Assembly: GCA_945872365.1 (NCBI GenBank)
Contig: CAMBZJ010000010.1
Span: forward strand, 1 to 64,000
Source of the DNA: Klebsiella pneumoniae
GTDB lineage: Bacteria; Desulfobacterota; Binatia; UBA12015
DNA length: 64,000 nt
Direction of reading: 5' to 3'
Positions 11,981 through 20,772 of the stretch are shown in pieces (the first letter of the stretch is position 1; each line of letters starts with the position of its first letter). The notes beneath the pieces were generated by a model. It was not told where the DNA came from. It ran no database searches and saw only the letters and a program-made list of their open reading frames with translations. Position numbers and translations under genes: made by a program.

Positions 11981-13216
11981 ATGCGCAACCAGATCGATTC
12001 CCTTTCCCTCCGCGGGTTCGTCGCCACGGCGGTGCTCGCGTCTCTCGGCTGTTCGGCGGTTCGCGGTGTGGGCCAGGCCACCGGCGCGGCGGTCGGCGCG
12101 GCGGGCAGCGTCGCAGGCGCCGCGGTTGGCACGGCGGGCAACGTCGCAGGCGCCGCGGTTGGCACAGCGGGCAACGTCGCAGGCGCCGCGGTTGGCACGG
12201 CGGGCAGCGTCGCGGGCGCCGCGGTCGGCACAGCGGGCAGCGTCGCGGGCGCCGCGGTCGGCACAGCGGGCGGCGCGACCGGAGCCGTCGCGGGCGCCGC
12301 GACCGACATGGTCGGCGGCACGGCCGCCACCGGGGCGCGCAGTGCTGCTCCGGCGGATCTCTCGAGCCTGCCGCACTTCAAGACCCCGGAGGCGGCGGCA
12401 AGCGCGCTCATCAAGGCGACGGCGGCCCCGGGCGACGAGCAACTTCTCGCGCTGCTCGGCCCCGGTGCGACCGATGTGCTGTCCTCCGGCGACGCCGTCG
12501 AGGACCGGCGCAACCGCGCGCATTTCGTTGAGCGTGCGCACCAGCGCCACGTCGTGCAGAAGACCGGCGACGACTCAGCGGTGCTCGAAGTCGGCCGCGA
12601 CGCATGGCCGTTGCCGATCCCGATCGTTCTCGACCAGTCCGGTTGGGCCTTCGACGCGGCCGCGGGTCGCGAGGAGATGCTGAACCGTCGCATTGGCGAG
12701 AACGAACTGAAGGTCCTGCAGACGGTGGACGCCTACATCGAGGCGCAACGCGAGTACGCGCGACTCGATCCGACCGGCGTGGGCTTCGAGAACTACGCGA
12801 TGAAGCTCGTCAGCAGCGAGGGTACCCGCGACGGGCTGTGGTGGCCGGACGAGAAGGGCGCTCCGCGCAGCCCGGTCGGCCCGCTCATCGCCGAGGCCTC
12901 GGGAGAGGGGTACGACGTCGCCGGTTCCGGACGCCGCGAGCCCTACCACGGCTACTACTTCCGCATCCTGCGGGCGCAGGGTCCGAGCGCCCCCGGCGGC
13001 GCGCGCAGCTATGTCACCGGGAAGCTCATGACGGGTGGATTCGCTCTCGTCGCATGGCCGGCCAAGTACGGCGTGACGGGCATCATGACCTTCCAGGTGA
13101 ACCAGCGCGGGATCGTCTACCAGAAGGATCTCGGCCCGGGCACGGCCGCGCTCGCGGCCGGCATGCAGACCTTCGACCCCGATCGCAGTTGGGCGCCGAT
13201 GCGGGTCGAGGAATAA
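11981..13216 (+). CDS. DUF2950 lipoprotein with 33-bp repeat linker
   Basis: GGAG at 11971-11974 sits 6 bases before the ATG at 11981 (the ATG at 11978 is only 3 away). The N-terminus is a lipoprotein signal with lipobox LASLG-C24. An Ala/Gly/Val/Thr linker of 11-residue repeats follows to about residue 105, and then the DUF2950 domain to the end (411 aa): FKTPEAAASALIKA, GWAFDAAAGREEM-like, PYHGYYFRIL and FALVAWPAKYGVTGIMTF blocks. The family is always exported and commonly paired with DUF3300. No enzymatic role is established. Confidence 0.85.
   Translation: MRNQIDSLSLRGFVATAVLASLGCSAVRGVGQATGAAVGAAGSVAGAAVGTAGNVAGAAVGTAGNVAGAAVGTAGSVAGAAVGTAGSVAGAAVGTAGGATGAVAGAATDMVGGTAATGARSAAPADLSSLPHFKTPEAAASALIKATAAPGDEQLLALLGPGATDVLSSGDAVEDRRNRAHFVERAHQRHVVQKTGDDSAVLEVGRDAWPLPIPIVLDQSGWAFDAAAGREEMLNRRIGENELKVLQTVDAYIEAQREYARLDPTGVGFENYAMKLVSSEGTRDGLWWPDEKGAPRSPVGPLIAEASGEGYDVAGSGRREPYHGYYFRILRAQGPSAPGGARSYVTGKLMTGGFALVAWPAKYGVTGIMTFQVNQRGIVYQKDLGPGTAALAAGMQTFDPDRSWAPMRVEE
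12098..12295 (+). repeat. 33-bp in-frame tandem repeat in the DUF2950 gene
   Basis: Five units start at 12098, 12131, 12164, 12197 and 12230, with a diverged sixth at 12263. Each encodes TAG(N/S)VAGAAVG. Units differ at only a few positions (Asn/Ser and synonymous changes), so copy number probably changes readily. They lie between the lipidated cysteine and the folded domain. Confidence 0.9.
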
Positions 13217-13237
13217 GCCGGAAGAGGGGGGCGACGA

Positions 13238-13839
13238 TTGCCTCCGCAGGGCTCCGGGCCCCGCGCGGGGCCCGGGCCGCGTGGCGCGCTGCGCCGCGCG
13301 GCGCTCGCGGCCGCGTCGATGCTCCTGCTCGAGGGGTTCTCCGCCCTCGTTCTCCTCGTCCTGCGCGGTACGGGATCCTGCGCGACACGGCCGCGCTCGG
13401 CGCGCGGCGCCGCGTCCCGGTCCTGCAGGTCCTGCAGCCCAACCAGTACGTCGCGGGGTCGAAGCCCTTCAGCGCAGAGGAGCGCGAGCGGTTCCTCGGC
13501 AACACGGCGATTCGGCGCTTCGTCGTGTCGGGCTGGCCGCACCTGCAGTCGACGTTCGCGTCGTCGGGTGCCGACGGGGTCGCCGTGGTCGACCTGACCG
13601 GGATGTTCGGCGACGTCGCCGAGACGGTCTACGCCGACGACTGCTGCCACTTGAACGAGTTGGGCAACCGCCTCATGGCCGAGCGCATTCTCGCCGAATT
13701 GGCATCGCGGCCGGGGGTGGTCGAGGCGATTGCGCTGCCCGGGGCGCGGGCCGATCGCCTGCGCTCCGGCGCGACCCCGGTGCCCGGTGGCGCGGCGAGT
13801 GCTGAGTCGGTCGTGTCGGCGGCCGCCGATCCCCCCTGA
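13238..13839 (+). pseudogene. Broken SGNH-type (GDSL-like) membrane-anchored protein
   Basis: Frame 2 from the TTG at 13238 gives a basic start and one hydrophobic anchor (AALAAASMLLLEGFSALVLL). Around 13365 the sensible sequence moves to frame 1: YGILRDTA, then VPVLQVLQPNQY-AGSKP and DDCCHLNELGNRLMAERIL, ending at 13839. The second part matches the C-terminal third of the protein at 28357-30021 (FLQPTPYFPGSKP, then a DxxH-type ending) and keeps the D-x-x-H-L-N block. About 200 central residues that hold the nucleophile block are missing. This looks like an internal deletion with a frame change; a sequencing error alone would not explain the missing middle. Confidence 0.6.
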
Positions 13840-13974
13840 CCCGGGGATGCTGCGGCCGCTTCGGTGCAGCGCTTGCACGCGGCGGATTCCCGGCCCAAGG
13901 TCTTGCCTCGCCGCGCCGGTCGCGGCCGGTCGGGATGCGAGCGGCCGCGACCGGCGCGCTCGCGGGGAGACGAC

Positions 13975-15666
13975 GTGGAATACGATCTCAAGATCACCGG
14001 GGGCACGATCTTCGACGGCGACGGCGGCGCAGGCGTCCGCGGCGACGTCGGCATCCGCGACGGGCGAGTCGCCGCGCTCGGGCGAGCCGAGGGATCGGCG
14101 CGGCGCACCATCGAGGCCGAGGGTCGTGCGGTCGCACCGGGCTTCGTCGACATCCACACCCACTACGACGCGCAGGTGTTCTGGGATCGGATGCTCTCGA
14201 TCTCGCCCTGGCACGGCGTGACGACGGTCATGATCGGCAATTGCGGCTTCGGCGTCGCGCCCACCCGCCCGGAGCATCGCGCGCTGGTGTTGCGGACGCT
14301 CGAGAAGGTCGAGGGCATGAGCTTCGAGGCGCTGACTTCCGGGTTGGGCACGGAGTGGCCATTCGAGACCTTCCCGGAGTACCTCGACGCGGTCGAGGGC
14401 CTTGGCACCGCGATCAACGTCGCCGCACTCGTCGGGCACTCGCCGGTGCGTCTGTGGGTCATGGGCGAGGCGGCGATGGAGCGGGCGGCGACGGCTGGGG
14501 AGATCGAGCGCATGCGGGCGGTCGTACGCGAGGCGATCGTGGCCGGCGCGGTCGGCTTCGCGACCTCGCGCGCGCCGACGCACGTCGGCTTCGCCGGGAA
14601 GCCGGTGCCGAGTCGGCTCGCGGAACTCGACGAGATCCGGGCGCTGGCCGGCGCCCTGGGGGAACTCGGCAGCGGCATCGTGCAGGCGACCGTCGGACCG
14701 GGACTCTTCTTCGAGGAGTTCGCGGGGATCGCGGGCGAGACCGGGCGCACCGTCACGTGGACGGCTCTGCTCTCCGGCATGTTCGGCGCGGGCTCGCACC
14801 GGATGCTGCTCGAGAAGACGGCAGCACTCGTGCGCCGCGGTCTGCGCATCGTCCCGCAGGTGGCGTGTCGTCCGCTCGACTTCGACTTCGATTTCGCGGA
14901 ACCCTTCATCCTCGAGAGCCTTCCCCTCTTCGCGCCGGTCTCCGCGGCCGACCGGGAGGGCAAGAAGCGGATCTATGCGGACCCGGAATTCCGCGGGAAG
15001 CTGCGCGACTACCTGGGCTCGAACTTCTCCGGACCCTTTCACGGATGCTTCTCGCGCATGTGCGTCTCGTCCTGCCCGACCCGGCCGGAGTTCGAGGAGC
15101 GACCGGTGGACGATCTCGCGCGCGAGCAGGGCGTCGACACCGTAGATTTCGTGCTCGATCTCGCACTCGCGACCGATCTCGCGGCCCACTTCCGGATGGC
15201 GGTCATGAATTACGACGAGGCCGAGGTGGCCGAACTGCTCACCTCCGGCGACACCGTGCTCGGACTCTCCGACGCCGGCGCGCACGCGAACCAGCTCTGC
15301 GACGCCTGCTTCTCGACCCACCTGCTCGGGCACTGGGTGCGCGAGCGCGGCGTCCTGCCGCTCGGCGAGGCGGTGCGTATGCTGACCTCGCGCGCGGCCG
15401 ACGTCGTCGGCATCACCGATCGGGGCCGTCTCGGCGTCGGCCGGCCGGCCGACGTCGTCGTCTTCGATCCGGAAACCGTCGGGGCGAGCGGGCTCAGGCG
15501 GGTACGCGACCTGCCGGCGGGCGCCGACCGCCTGGTCGCCGATGCGACGGGGATCGAGGCCGTCGTGGTGAACGGAACGCTCCTGCGCGAGCGCGGGCGC
15601 GACACCGTCGACCCGCAGGGCGCCCTACCGGGCCGCCTGCTCCGCAACGGTGCGGCGCGGGCCTGA
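13975..15666 (+). CDS. N-acyl-D-amino-acid deacylase-like amidohydrolase
   Basis: The 563-aa product starts at the GTG at 13975, preceded by GGGGAG at 13964-13969. It has the amidohydrolase signature: an N-terminal beta-sandwich (DLKITGGTIFDGDG), metal-site GFVDIHTHYDAQ with His61 and His63, then TVMIGNCGFGVAP, GHSPVR and a C-terminal GRLGVGRPADVVVFD block. These match the D-aminoacylase/N-acyl-D-glutamate deacylase subgroup, which hydrolyses N-acyl bonds. The exact substrate is not known, and many members are generically annotated. The following glycosyltransferase starts close behind. Confidence 0.8.
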   Translation: MEYDLKITGGTIFDGDGGAGVRGDVGIRDGRVAALGRAEGSARRTIEAEGRAVAPGFVDIHTHYDAQVFWDRMLSISPWHGVTTVMIGNCGFGVAPTRPEHRALVLRTLEKVEGMSFEALTSGLGTEWPFETFPEYLDAVEGLGTAINVAALVGHSPVRLWVMGEAAMERAATAGEIERMRAVVREAIVAGAVGFATSRAPTHVGFAGKPVPSRLAELDEIRALAGALGELGSGIVQATVGPGLFFEEFAGIAGETGRTVTWTALLSGMFGAGSHRMLLEKTAALVRRGLRIVPQVACRPLDFDFDFAEPFILESLPLFAPVSAADREGKKRIYADPEFRGKLRDYLGSNFSGPFHGCFSRMCVSSCPTRPEFEERPVDDLAREQGVDTVDFVLDLALATDLAAHFRMAVMNYDEAEVAELLTSGDTVLGLSDAGAHANQLCDACFSTHLLGHWVRERGVLPLGEAVRMLTSRAADVVGITDRGRLGVGRPADVVVFDPETVGASGLRRVRDLPAGADRLVADATGIEAVVVNGTLLRERGRDTVDPQGALPGRLLRNGAARA

Positions 15667-15688
15667 GCGGCAGCGTCGGGCGGTCGCG

Positions 15689-17227
15689 GTGACGGGCGAG
15701 GGGAAGGTCGGGGCGGTACGCCCGGTGCACGAGCCGAAGGCGTGGCGGCGGCGGCTCGCGGCCGGAGCGATCCTCGCCGGGCTCGCGGTGCTGCTCGCGC
15801 AGCGCGTCGGCGAGGCCGACGTCTGCACCGGCATCGAGGCGGTCGAGGGACTGGTGGTCCAGCGCATGTCGAGCCACGCCGAGTGGCTCTTTCCGCGCCA
15901 GAACAGCGGCCAACCGACCTTCAAGCCGCCGCTCTTCCACTGGAGTGCTGTCGCGTTGCAGCACGCGCTCGGCCTCGCCGAGACCACGTCACGGAGCCTG
16001 CGCCTCACCTCCGGGGCGTTCGCACTCGCGACCGCCTGCGCGACGATGCTTCTCGCACGCGCGCTGCTCGGCGGCGACGGCGCGCTCCTCGCGGGCCTGG
16101 CGCTCGCCGCCTCGGCCCAGTTCGTCGGCGAGGGGCGTTTTGGTCGCGTCGACATGGCGCTCACCTTCTTCGAGACCGTCGCGCTCGCGGCCTTCGTCGG
16201 CTGGCTCGGCGTTCGCGCGCGCAGCGCTCCCGTGGCCCTCCCGGGAACGCCGGGCGGCGCTCGCCGCGGCGTCGCCTGGCTCTATCTCCTAGCGCTGGCG
16301 ATGGGCGCCGCCGTCCTCACCAAGGGGCCGGTCGGGGCGCTCGTTCCCGGAGCTGCGATCGTCGCCTTCCTGCTGTTCGAGAGGCGTCCAGCCGAGTTGC
16401 TCGCGATGTTGCGCCCGGGGCCGCTCCTGAGCGGTGCGCTCGTCGCCAGCGCCTTCTACGCGGCCTGCTGGTGGTCGGGCCGATTCGAGTTCCTCCAGCG
16501 CCAGGTCGAGTGGGAGAATCTCCGCCGCTTCTCCGGCGGCCTCGGCAGGATGAAGTCCTGGTACTACGCCGTACCGATCCTGTTGAACTCGGCGCCGATC
16601 AGTCTCCTCGTGCCGTGGACGGTGCTGCTCGCCCTGCTCGGACGGATCCCGGCGCGTGGCGACGAACCCGGCGGGCCGGAGCGACGGCGGGCCGGCCTGC
16701 GGTTTCTCGCCGTGTTCTGGGTCGTGACGGTCGTCTTCTTCTCGATGGCCGCCTACAAGCGCCGCGCCTACCTGTTGCCGTTGTGGCCCCCCGCCGCCGT
16801 GCTGCTCGCGGGCTGGGTGGACTCTCTCGCAGTGCGCTGGCGCGGCCTCGCCGCCCGGCGCGCGTTCGCCGCGCTTTGCGCGGTGCTCGCCCTCGTGAAC
16901 CTGTTCCTGCTGCCGTGGAAAGAGCGCCGCGAGTGTCGCGACCTCTCGCTGCGACCGGTCGCGGCCGACCTGCGCGCGACGCTCGCACCGGACGAATCCC
17001 TCACGCTGCTCGACCTCGACGAGGAAGCCTACGCGCCGCTGCTCTTCTACCTGGGCCGCGAGGCGCCGCTGCACGAGGGTGGCACGCTCGACGAGGCGCC
17101 GCCGGGTGCGATCTTGCTGACTGCGGACGCGTGGGGGGCCGCCCGGCCCGCCACGCCCGGTTTCGTCGAGGTGCTTTCCTCGAACCACGGTGCACAGCAC
17201 ATGGTGCTGCTGCGGCGCGCGCCATGA
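15689..17227 (+). CDS. Integral membrane glycosyltransferase, GT-C fold (ArnT/PMT-like)
   Basis: The 512-aa product has about ten hydrophobic segments and the typical GT-C features: an early acidic motif (GEADVCTGIEAVEGL) in the first external loop, then FPRQNSGQPTFKPPLFHW, which corresponds to the conserved loop of ArnT-like lipid-linked sugar transferases, and GRFGRVDMAL. It presumably moves a sugar from a polyprenyl-phosphate donor to a lipid or protein on the periplasmic side. The start is uncertain: GTG 15689 is chosen, but GTG 15650 would overlap the amidohydrolase by 17 bases. Confidence 0.75.
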   Translation: MTGEGKVGAVRPVHEPKAWRRRLAAGAILAGLAVLLAQRVGEADVCTGIEAVEGLVVQRMSSHAEWLFPRQNSGQPTFKPPLFHWSAVALQHALGLAETTSRSLRLTSGAFALATACATMLLARALLGGDGALLAGLALAASAQFVGEGRFGRVDMALTFFETVALAAFVGWLGVRARSAPVALPGTPGGARRGVAWLYLLALAMGAAVLTKGPVGALVPGAAIVAFLLFERRPAELLAMLRPGPLLSGALVASAFYAACWWSGRFEFLQRQVEWENLRRFSGGLGRMKSWYYAVPILLNSAPISLLVPWTVLLALLGRIPARGDEPGGPERRRAGLRFLAVFWVVTVVFFSMAAYKRRAYLLPLWPPAAVLLAGWVDSLAVRWRGLAARRAFAALCAVLALVNLFLLPWKERRECRDLSLRPVAADLRATLAPDESLTLLDLDEEAYAPLLFYLGREAPLHEGGTLDEAPPGAILLTADAWGAARPATPGFVEVLSSNHGAQHMVLLRRAP

Positions 17228-17258
17228 CCGTATCCCCGGCCGTCTTGGGCTCCCGGAG

Positions 17259-18413
17259 TCAGCGCACCGGGTCGGCCACGTAGTTCATGATTTCGGGGGC
17301 GATGTTGCGGGCGAGCGTCGCGTCGTACTCGCGGATCCCCTTCAGGTAGCGCCCGAAGAGCGCGACCGAGTAGGTGTCGACGACGTCCCAGACCTCCATC
17401 GACTCGACGAAGGCAAAGGGCGAGCCGTCCGAGAAGCGCGTCGCGTTGCCGCAGCCGTCGCTGTTGCCGATGCCGAGCCCGGTGTAGCAGGCGAAGCTGA
17501 AGCTGTAGTGGCCGGCGTCGGGGAATTCACCGAGGAAGCGCGGGCCCGGCAGCAGGACGTAGCTGTCGCGGATCGCCTGGTCGGCGTCCTCGCCGATCAT
17601 CTTGTCCTCGGTGGCGAGGAGAAGCATCGTCGCGGCCGAGTAGGAGGGGCCGATCACGCTGGTGAGCGCCATCGGCAGGGCGGCGCCGACGCGCTCGTCC
17701 TGGCTCGCGACCTCGACGCTCGTGTACGCTCCGAAGGAGTGGCCGGTCACGCCGAAGGGCTTCGTCGTGTCGATCCAGTCGTAGAAGGGCGAGGAGCGGT
17801 CCGCGGTGAACCGCGTCATCTCGTCGTAGACGAAGCGGATGTCGAGTGGCCGGTCGATGCGCAATTGCGCCGGCGACTCGCTTCCGTCGAAGTAGGTGTT
17901 GCCCTGGTGATCAGGCGCGACGACGACGAAGCCGTGGCTCGCGAGGTGCTCGCACTGGAAGGTGTTCTGGAACCGGATGCCGCTCGAGCCGTGCGAGAAG
18001 GCGATGAGCGGGAACGGCCCGCCGGGTGCGACGGGGACGTCGCGAATGGCGACGAGCGGGACCGTCGCGTCCTTGGCGAGAAAGGCGAGTTCGGGCGGCA
18101 GGTAGCTCTCGGCCGGCGCCGCCGGCAGTCCGCGTGCCGACTCGGCGGCCGGATACCAGACCTCGGTCTGCAGCGTGCGACCGCGCGCGGCGTCGAAGAG
18201 GATGACGCGCGTCACGCCGACGGCATAAGGGCCCGGTGCCGCCGGGTCCGCGGCGATCGGGCCGGGGAGGCTAGACGACGAGTCGCCGCATGCCGCGATC
18301 CACAGCGCGACGAGCAGCGTCGCGGCGTTCGGCAGGTGCCGCCGCGCGAACCCGCGCAGGGGACCCCGCTCGCGGAGCAGGTCGGGCGCATGGTGGGGGT
18401 GCGAATTCGGCAT
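17259..18413 (-). CDS. Lipoprotein alpha/beta hydrolase (PAF-acetylhydrolase/dienelactone-hydrolase-like)
   Basis: The 384-aa product has a lipoprotein signal ending in LWIAA-C42 followed by GDSSSS. The catalytic region shows the oxyanion block FPLIAFSHGSSG and the nucleophile elbow GVTGHSFGAYTS. The HxGxxG-like SHGSSG plus GHSFGG-type elbow resembles the PAF-acetylhydrolase group, which cleaves short or oxidised acyl esters. A histidine in DAGHYSFSF near residue 300 is the likely third member of the triad. It diverges from the DUF35 operon across a 224-base region. Confidence 0.8.
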   Translation of the reverse strand: MPNSHPHHAPDLLRERGPLRGFARRHLPNAATLLVALWIAACGDSSSSLPGPIAADPAAPGPYAVGVTRVILFDAARGRTLQTEVWYPAAESARGLPAAPAESYLPPELAFLAKDATVPLVAIRDVPVAPGGPFPLIAFSHGSSGIRFQNTFQCEHLASHGFVVVAPDHQGNTYFDGSESPAQLRIDRPLDIRFVYDEMTRFTADRSSPFYDWIDTTKPFGVTGHSFGAYTSVEVASQDERVGAALPMALTSVIGPSYSAATMLLLATEDKMIGEDADQAIRDSYVLLPGPRFLGEFPDAGHYSFSFACYTGLGIGNSDGCGNATRFSDGSPFAFVESMEVWDVVDTYSVALFGRYLKGIREYDATLARNIAPEIMNYVADPVR

Positions 18414-18509
18414 GGTTGTTTCCTTTCGTGAGCGCAGGCGGGCGGCGGGTCCACCACGGTTATGGGCGGGCAGCAGGGCCCGTCAAGACGTTGCGCACCC
18501 CCGCTTGCC

Positions 18510-18538
18510 TTGACGAGCGAACGTTTGGTCGAGTATCG
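18510..18538 (+). promoter_or_regulatory. Candidate promoter of the acyl-CoA operon with overlapping TetR-type palindrome
   Basis: TTGACG (18510-18515), a 17-base spacer and GTATCG (18533-18538) form a modest sigma70-type promoter about 100 bases before the first DUF35 gene. Bases 18514-18531 form an imperfect 18-base palindrome centred on AACGTT (14 of 18 positions symmetric), which fills the spacer. AACGTT-centred palindromes of this size are usual for TetR-family repressors of lipid catabolism. No regulator gene is in this window. Confidence 0.45.
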
Positions 18539-18637
18539 CGGGGACTCCGGTGACGGCGTCGTCGAGGCGCCGGCGCCGTCAGCCACCGAGACCGACCGCC
18601 CTCCCGTGCCCCCGTGCCGGAACAGGAGTCCTGCCGC

Positions 18638-19108
18638 GTGAAGACCTACCCGAAGCCGCAGACGATCGAGCCGATGAGCCAGCGGATGACCGTGGCGTTC
18701 CCCTACAAGCGATCGACCGGCGAGATCGTCGGACGCTTCCTCGCGGGCCTGAAGGACCAGAAGAAGATCTGGGGTCGCCGGGTCGCGGGGCAGGGCGTGG
18801 TGGTCCCGCCGCAGTCCTACTCCGAGGTGGATGCCTCGGCCGGCGGCGAATGGGTCGAGGTAGCCGACACCGGCACCGTGACCGCCGTCGCCGAGGTCGC
18901 GAGTCCGATCGCGGACCTGCATCCCGCCTCGGAGCGCTTTGCCTTCGTGCTGGTCAAACTCGACGGCGCCGACACCGCGATTGCCCACATCGTGCGCCAT
19001 GGACTCGACCGCTTGAAGGTCGGCAGTCGGGTGCGTGCCGTCTGGGCTCCCGACGACCGGCGCAAGGGCACGATCCGCGACATCGAAGGCTTCGAGATCG
19101 CCGGTTGA
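18638..19108 (+). CDS. DUF35 OB-fold protein without zinc-ribbon cysteines (first of two)
   Basis: The GTG at 18638 has AGGAG (18624-18628) upstream. The 156-aa product has the DUF35 layout: an N-terminal helix (GRFLAGLKDQKKIWG), a degenerate zinc-ribbon region where the CxxC pairs are replaced (GRRVAGQGVVVPPQSY), and an OB-fold (GEWVEVADTGTVTAV, KLDGADTAIAHIV, GSRVRAVW). DUF35 proteins form complexes with thiolase-fold enzymes, for example ChsH2 with the aldolase Ltp2. The missing cysteines suggest a structural rather than metal-binding ribbon. It leads a five-gene operon. Confidence 0.8.
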   Translation: MKTYPKPQTIEPMSQRMTVAFPYKRSTGEIVGRFLAGLKDQKKIWGRRVAGQGVVVPPQSYSEVDASAGGEWVEVADTGTVTAVAEVASPIADLHPASERFAFVLVKLDGADTAIAHIVRHGLDRLKVGSRVRAVWAPDDRRKGTIRDIEGFEIAG

Positions 19109-19133
19109 ACCGGCCACCGTGGAGGAGTCCCCG

Positions 19134-19634
19134 ATGAGCGAACCACCGAAGGAGCGCGTCAAGTACATCGACACGAACCTGAACCTGCCGTATCACTACT
19201 ACGCCGGCGACTACAAGGCTCTCTACCTGCGCGCTCTGAAGGAGAGGAAGATCCTCGGCTCGCGCTGCAGCGTGACCGGCAGGGTCTTCGTGCCGCCGGT
19301 GATCAACTCGCCGGAGAGCCTCGCGCCCTGCAACGAACTCGTCGAGTTGCCCCACTGCGGCATCGTCACGACCTTCTGCGTGGTCAACATCCAGGTGTTC
19401 GGACGCGACATCGAGGTGCCCTACGTAGTGGCCTCAGTCGCGCTCGACGGCGCCGACATCTCGCTCTACAGCCTGATCCAGGAGTGCGCCGCGTCCGCGG
19501 TACGCATGGGGACCCGCGTCGAGGCGGTCTGGAAGCCCGACGCCGAGCGCCAGGGCGACCACACCGACATCCGCTACTTCCGTCCGACCGGCGAGCCCGA
19601 TGCGCCGCTCGACAGCTTCATCCATCGGCTCTGA
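19134..19634 (+). CDS. DUF35 OB-fold protein (second of two)
   Basis: GGAGG at 19121-19125 precedes the ATG at 19134. The 166-aa product has the same fold as its neighbour: LYLRALKERKILGSRC, a partial ribbon with Cys at GSRCSVTGRVFVPP and LAPCNE but no complete four-Cys set, then an OB-fold (GIVTTFCVVNI, ALDGADISLYSLIQEC, GTRVEAVWKP). Two consecutive DUF35 genes followed by two thiolase-fold genes suggest two DUF35-thiolase partner pairs. The following gene starts 1 base after this stop. Confidence 0.8.
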   Translation: MSEPPKERVKYIDTNLNLPYHYYAGDYKALYLRALKERKILGSRCSVTGRVFVPPVINSPESLAPCNELVELPHCGIVTTFCVVNIQVFGRDIEVPYVVASVALDGADISLYSLIQECAASAVRMGTRVEAVWKPDAERQGDHTDIRYFRPTGEPDAPLDSFIHRL

Positions 19635-19635
19635 G

Positions 19636-20772
19636 GTGAACGTGACCAAGCTGCGAAACGTGGCGGTGGTGGGCTTCGCGCAGGCGCCGATCGTCGCCGC
19701 CGACGAGCACCACACCAGCCCCGAGATGCTCTACCCGGTCGTCCGCGCCGCGCTCGAGTCCGCCGGACTCGAACGCAAGGACGTCGACTACCAGTGCGCC
19801 GGCTCATCGGACTACGTCGACGGTCGCGCCTTCAGCTTCAGCCAGGTGCTCGAGGTCATGGGCTCATGGCCGCCGGTGCAGGACTCGCACGTCGAGATGG
19901 ACGCGATCTGGGCGGCGCACCTGGTCTGGGTCAAGATGCAGGCCGAGGAGAGCGAGGTCGCAATCGTCTGCGGTTTCGGCAAGACTTCCGAGGGGAGCCC
20001 GGCGCACGTCCTGAACCTGCAACTCGAGCCCTTCTACGCGGCGGCGATCGGGCTCGACCCGACCTCGACCGCCGCCCTCCAGGCGAGCGCCTACATGGCC
20101 CGCACCGGCGTCGACGACCGCGCGCTCGCCGAGATCGCGGCGCGGAACCGCCAGGCGGGAGCCCGCAATCCCGACACGCAGTTGCGCAGCAGCGCGACGG
20201 CCGAGGAGCTCGCCGCGACTCCCTGGGTCGTGAAGCCGCTGCGCGAGGGCTACCTGGCGCCGATCGGCGAGACGGCGACCTGCATGATCCTCGCTGCCGA
20301 GGGCCGCGCCGAGAAGATCTGTGACCGACCGGCCTGGATCCAGGGGGTCGACCACCGGATCGAATTTCAGGCGATCGGTGCCCGCGACCTGACGCGCAGC
20401 GCGAGCACGGCGCTCGCGGCGAAACACGCGTTCGCGACGGCCGGCCTGCCCGACGCTCGGTCGGCCGACGTCGTCGAACTCGGGTCGGCCAACCCGGCCG
20501 AGGAACTCGTCTTGCGCGAGGCGCTGGGCCTGCCGACGACGGCGTCGGCCGCGGGCGGCCCGGTGGTGAACCCGTCGGGGGGAGTGCTCTGCGGCAACCC
20601 GCTCATGAACACGGGCCTGTTGCGGCTCGCCGAGGGCTTCCGCCAACTTTCCGGCCGCGCCGGCGAACGCGGGGTGCCGGGGGCGAAGCGGGCCGTGGTG
20701 CACGCCTCGGCGGGACACTGCCTGCAGCAGAACATCGTCTGGGTGCTCGGCACCGAGCGGAGGTGGACATGA
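19636..20772 (+). CDS. Thiolase-fold protein of the lipid-transfer/Ltp type (first)
   Basis: The 378-aa product (GTG 19636) has the thiolase fold: NVAVVGFAQAP at the start, AALESAGLERKDVDYQ, and C-terminal VNPSGGVLCGNPLMNTGL. At the place where thiolases have their nucleophilic cysteine it has DSHVEMDAIWAA, the pattern I associate with Ltp3-like proteins of steroid catabolism clusters. A canonical thiolytic mechanism is therefore unlikely; an aldolase-like or scaffold role is possible. It is coupled to both neighbours: 1 base after the DUF35 gene and an ATGA overlap with the next. Confidence 0.8.
   Translation: MNVTKLRNVAVVGFAQAPIVAADEHHTSPEMLYPVVRAALESAGLERKDVDYQCAGSSDYVDGRAFSFSQVLEVMGSWPPVQDSHVEMDAIWAAHLVWVKMQAEESEVAIVCGFGKTSEGSPAHVLNLQLEPFYAAAIGLDPTSTAALQASAYMARTGVDDRALAEIAARNRQAGARNPDTQLRSSATAEELAATPWVVKPLREGYLAPIGETATCMILAAEGRAEKICDRPAWIQGVDHRIEFQAIGARDLTRSASTALAAKHAFATAGLPDARSADVVELGSANPAEELVLREALGLPTTASAAGGPVVNPSGGVLCGNPLMNTGLLRLAEGFRQLSGRAGERGVPGAKRAVVHASAGHCLQQNIVWVLGTERRWT

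Noticed and set aside
12098-12295. 33-base repeats considered as CRISPR
   Set aside because: Units are directly adjacent with no spacers, lie inside a coding frame and encode a regular peptide.
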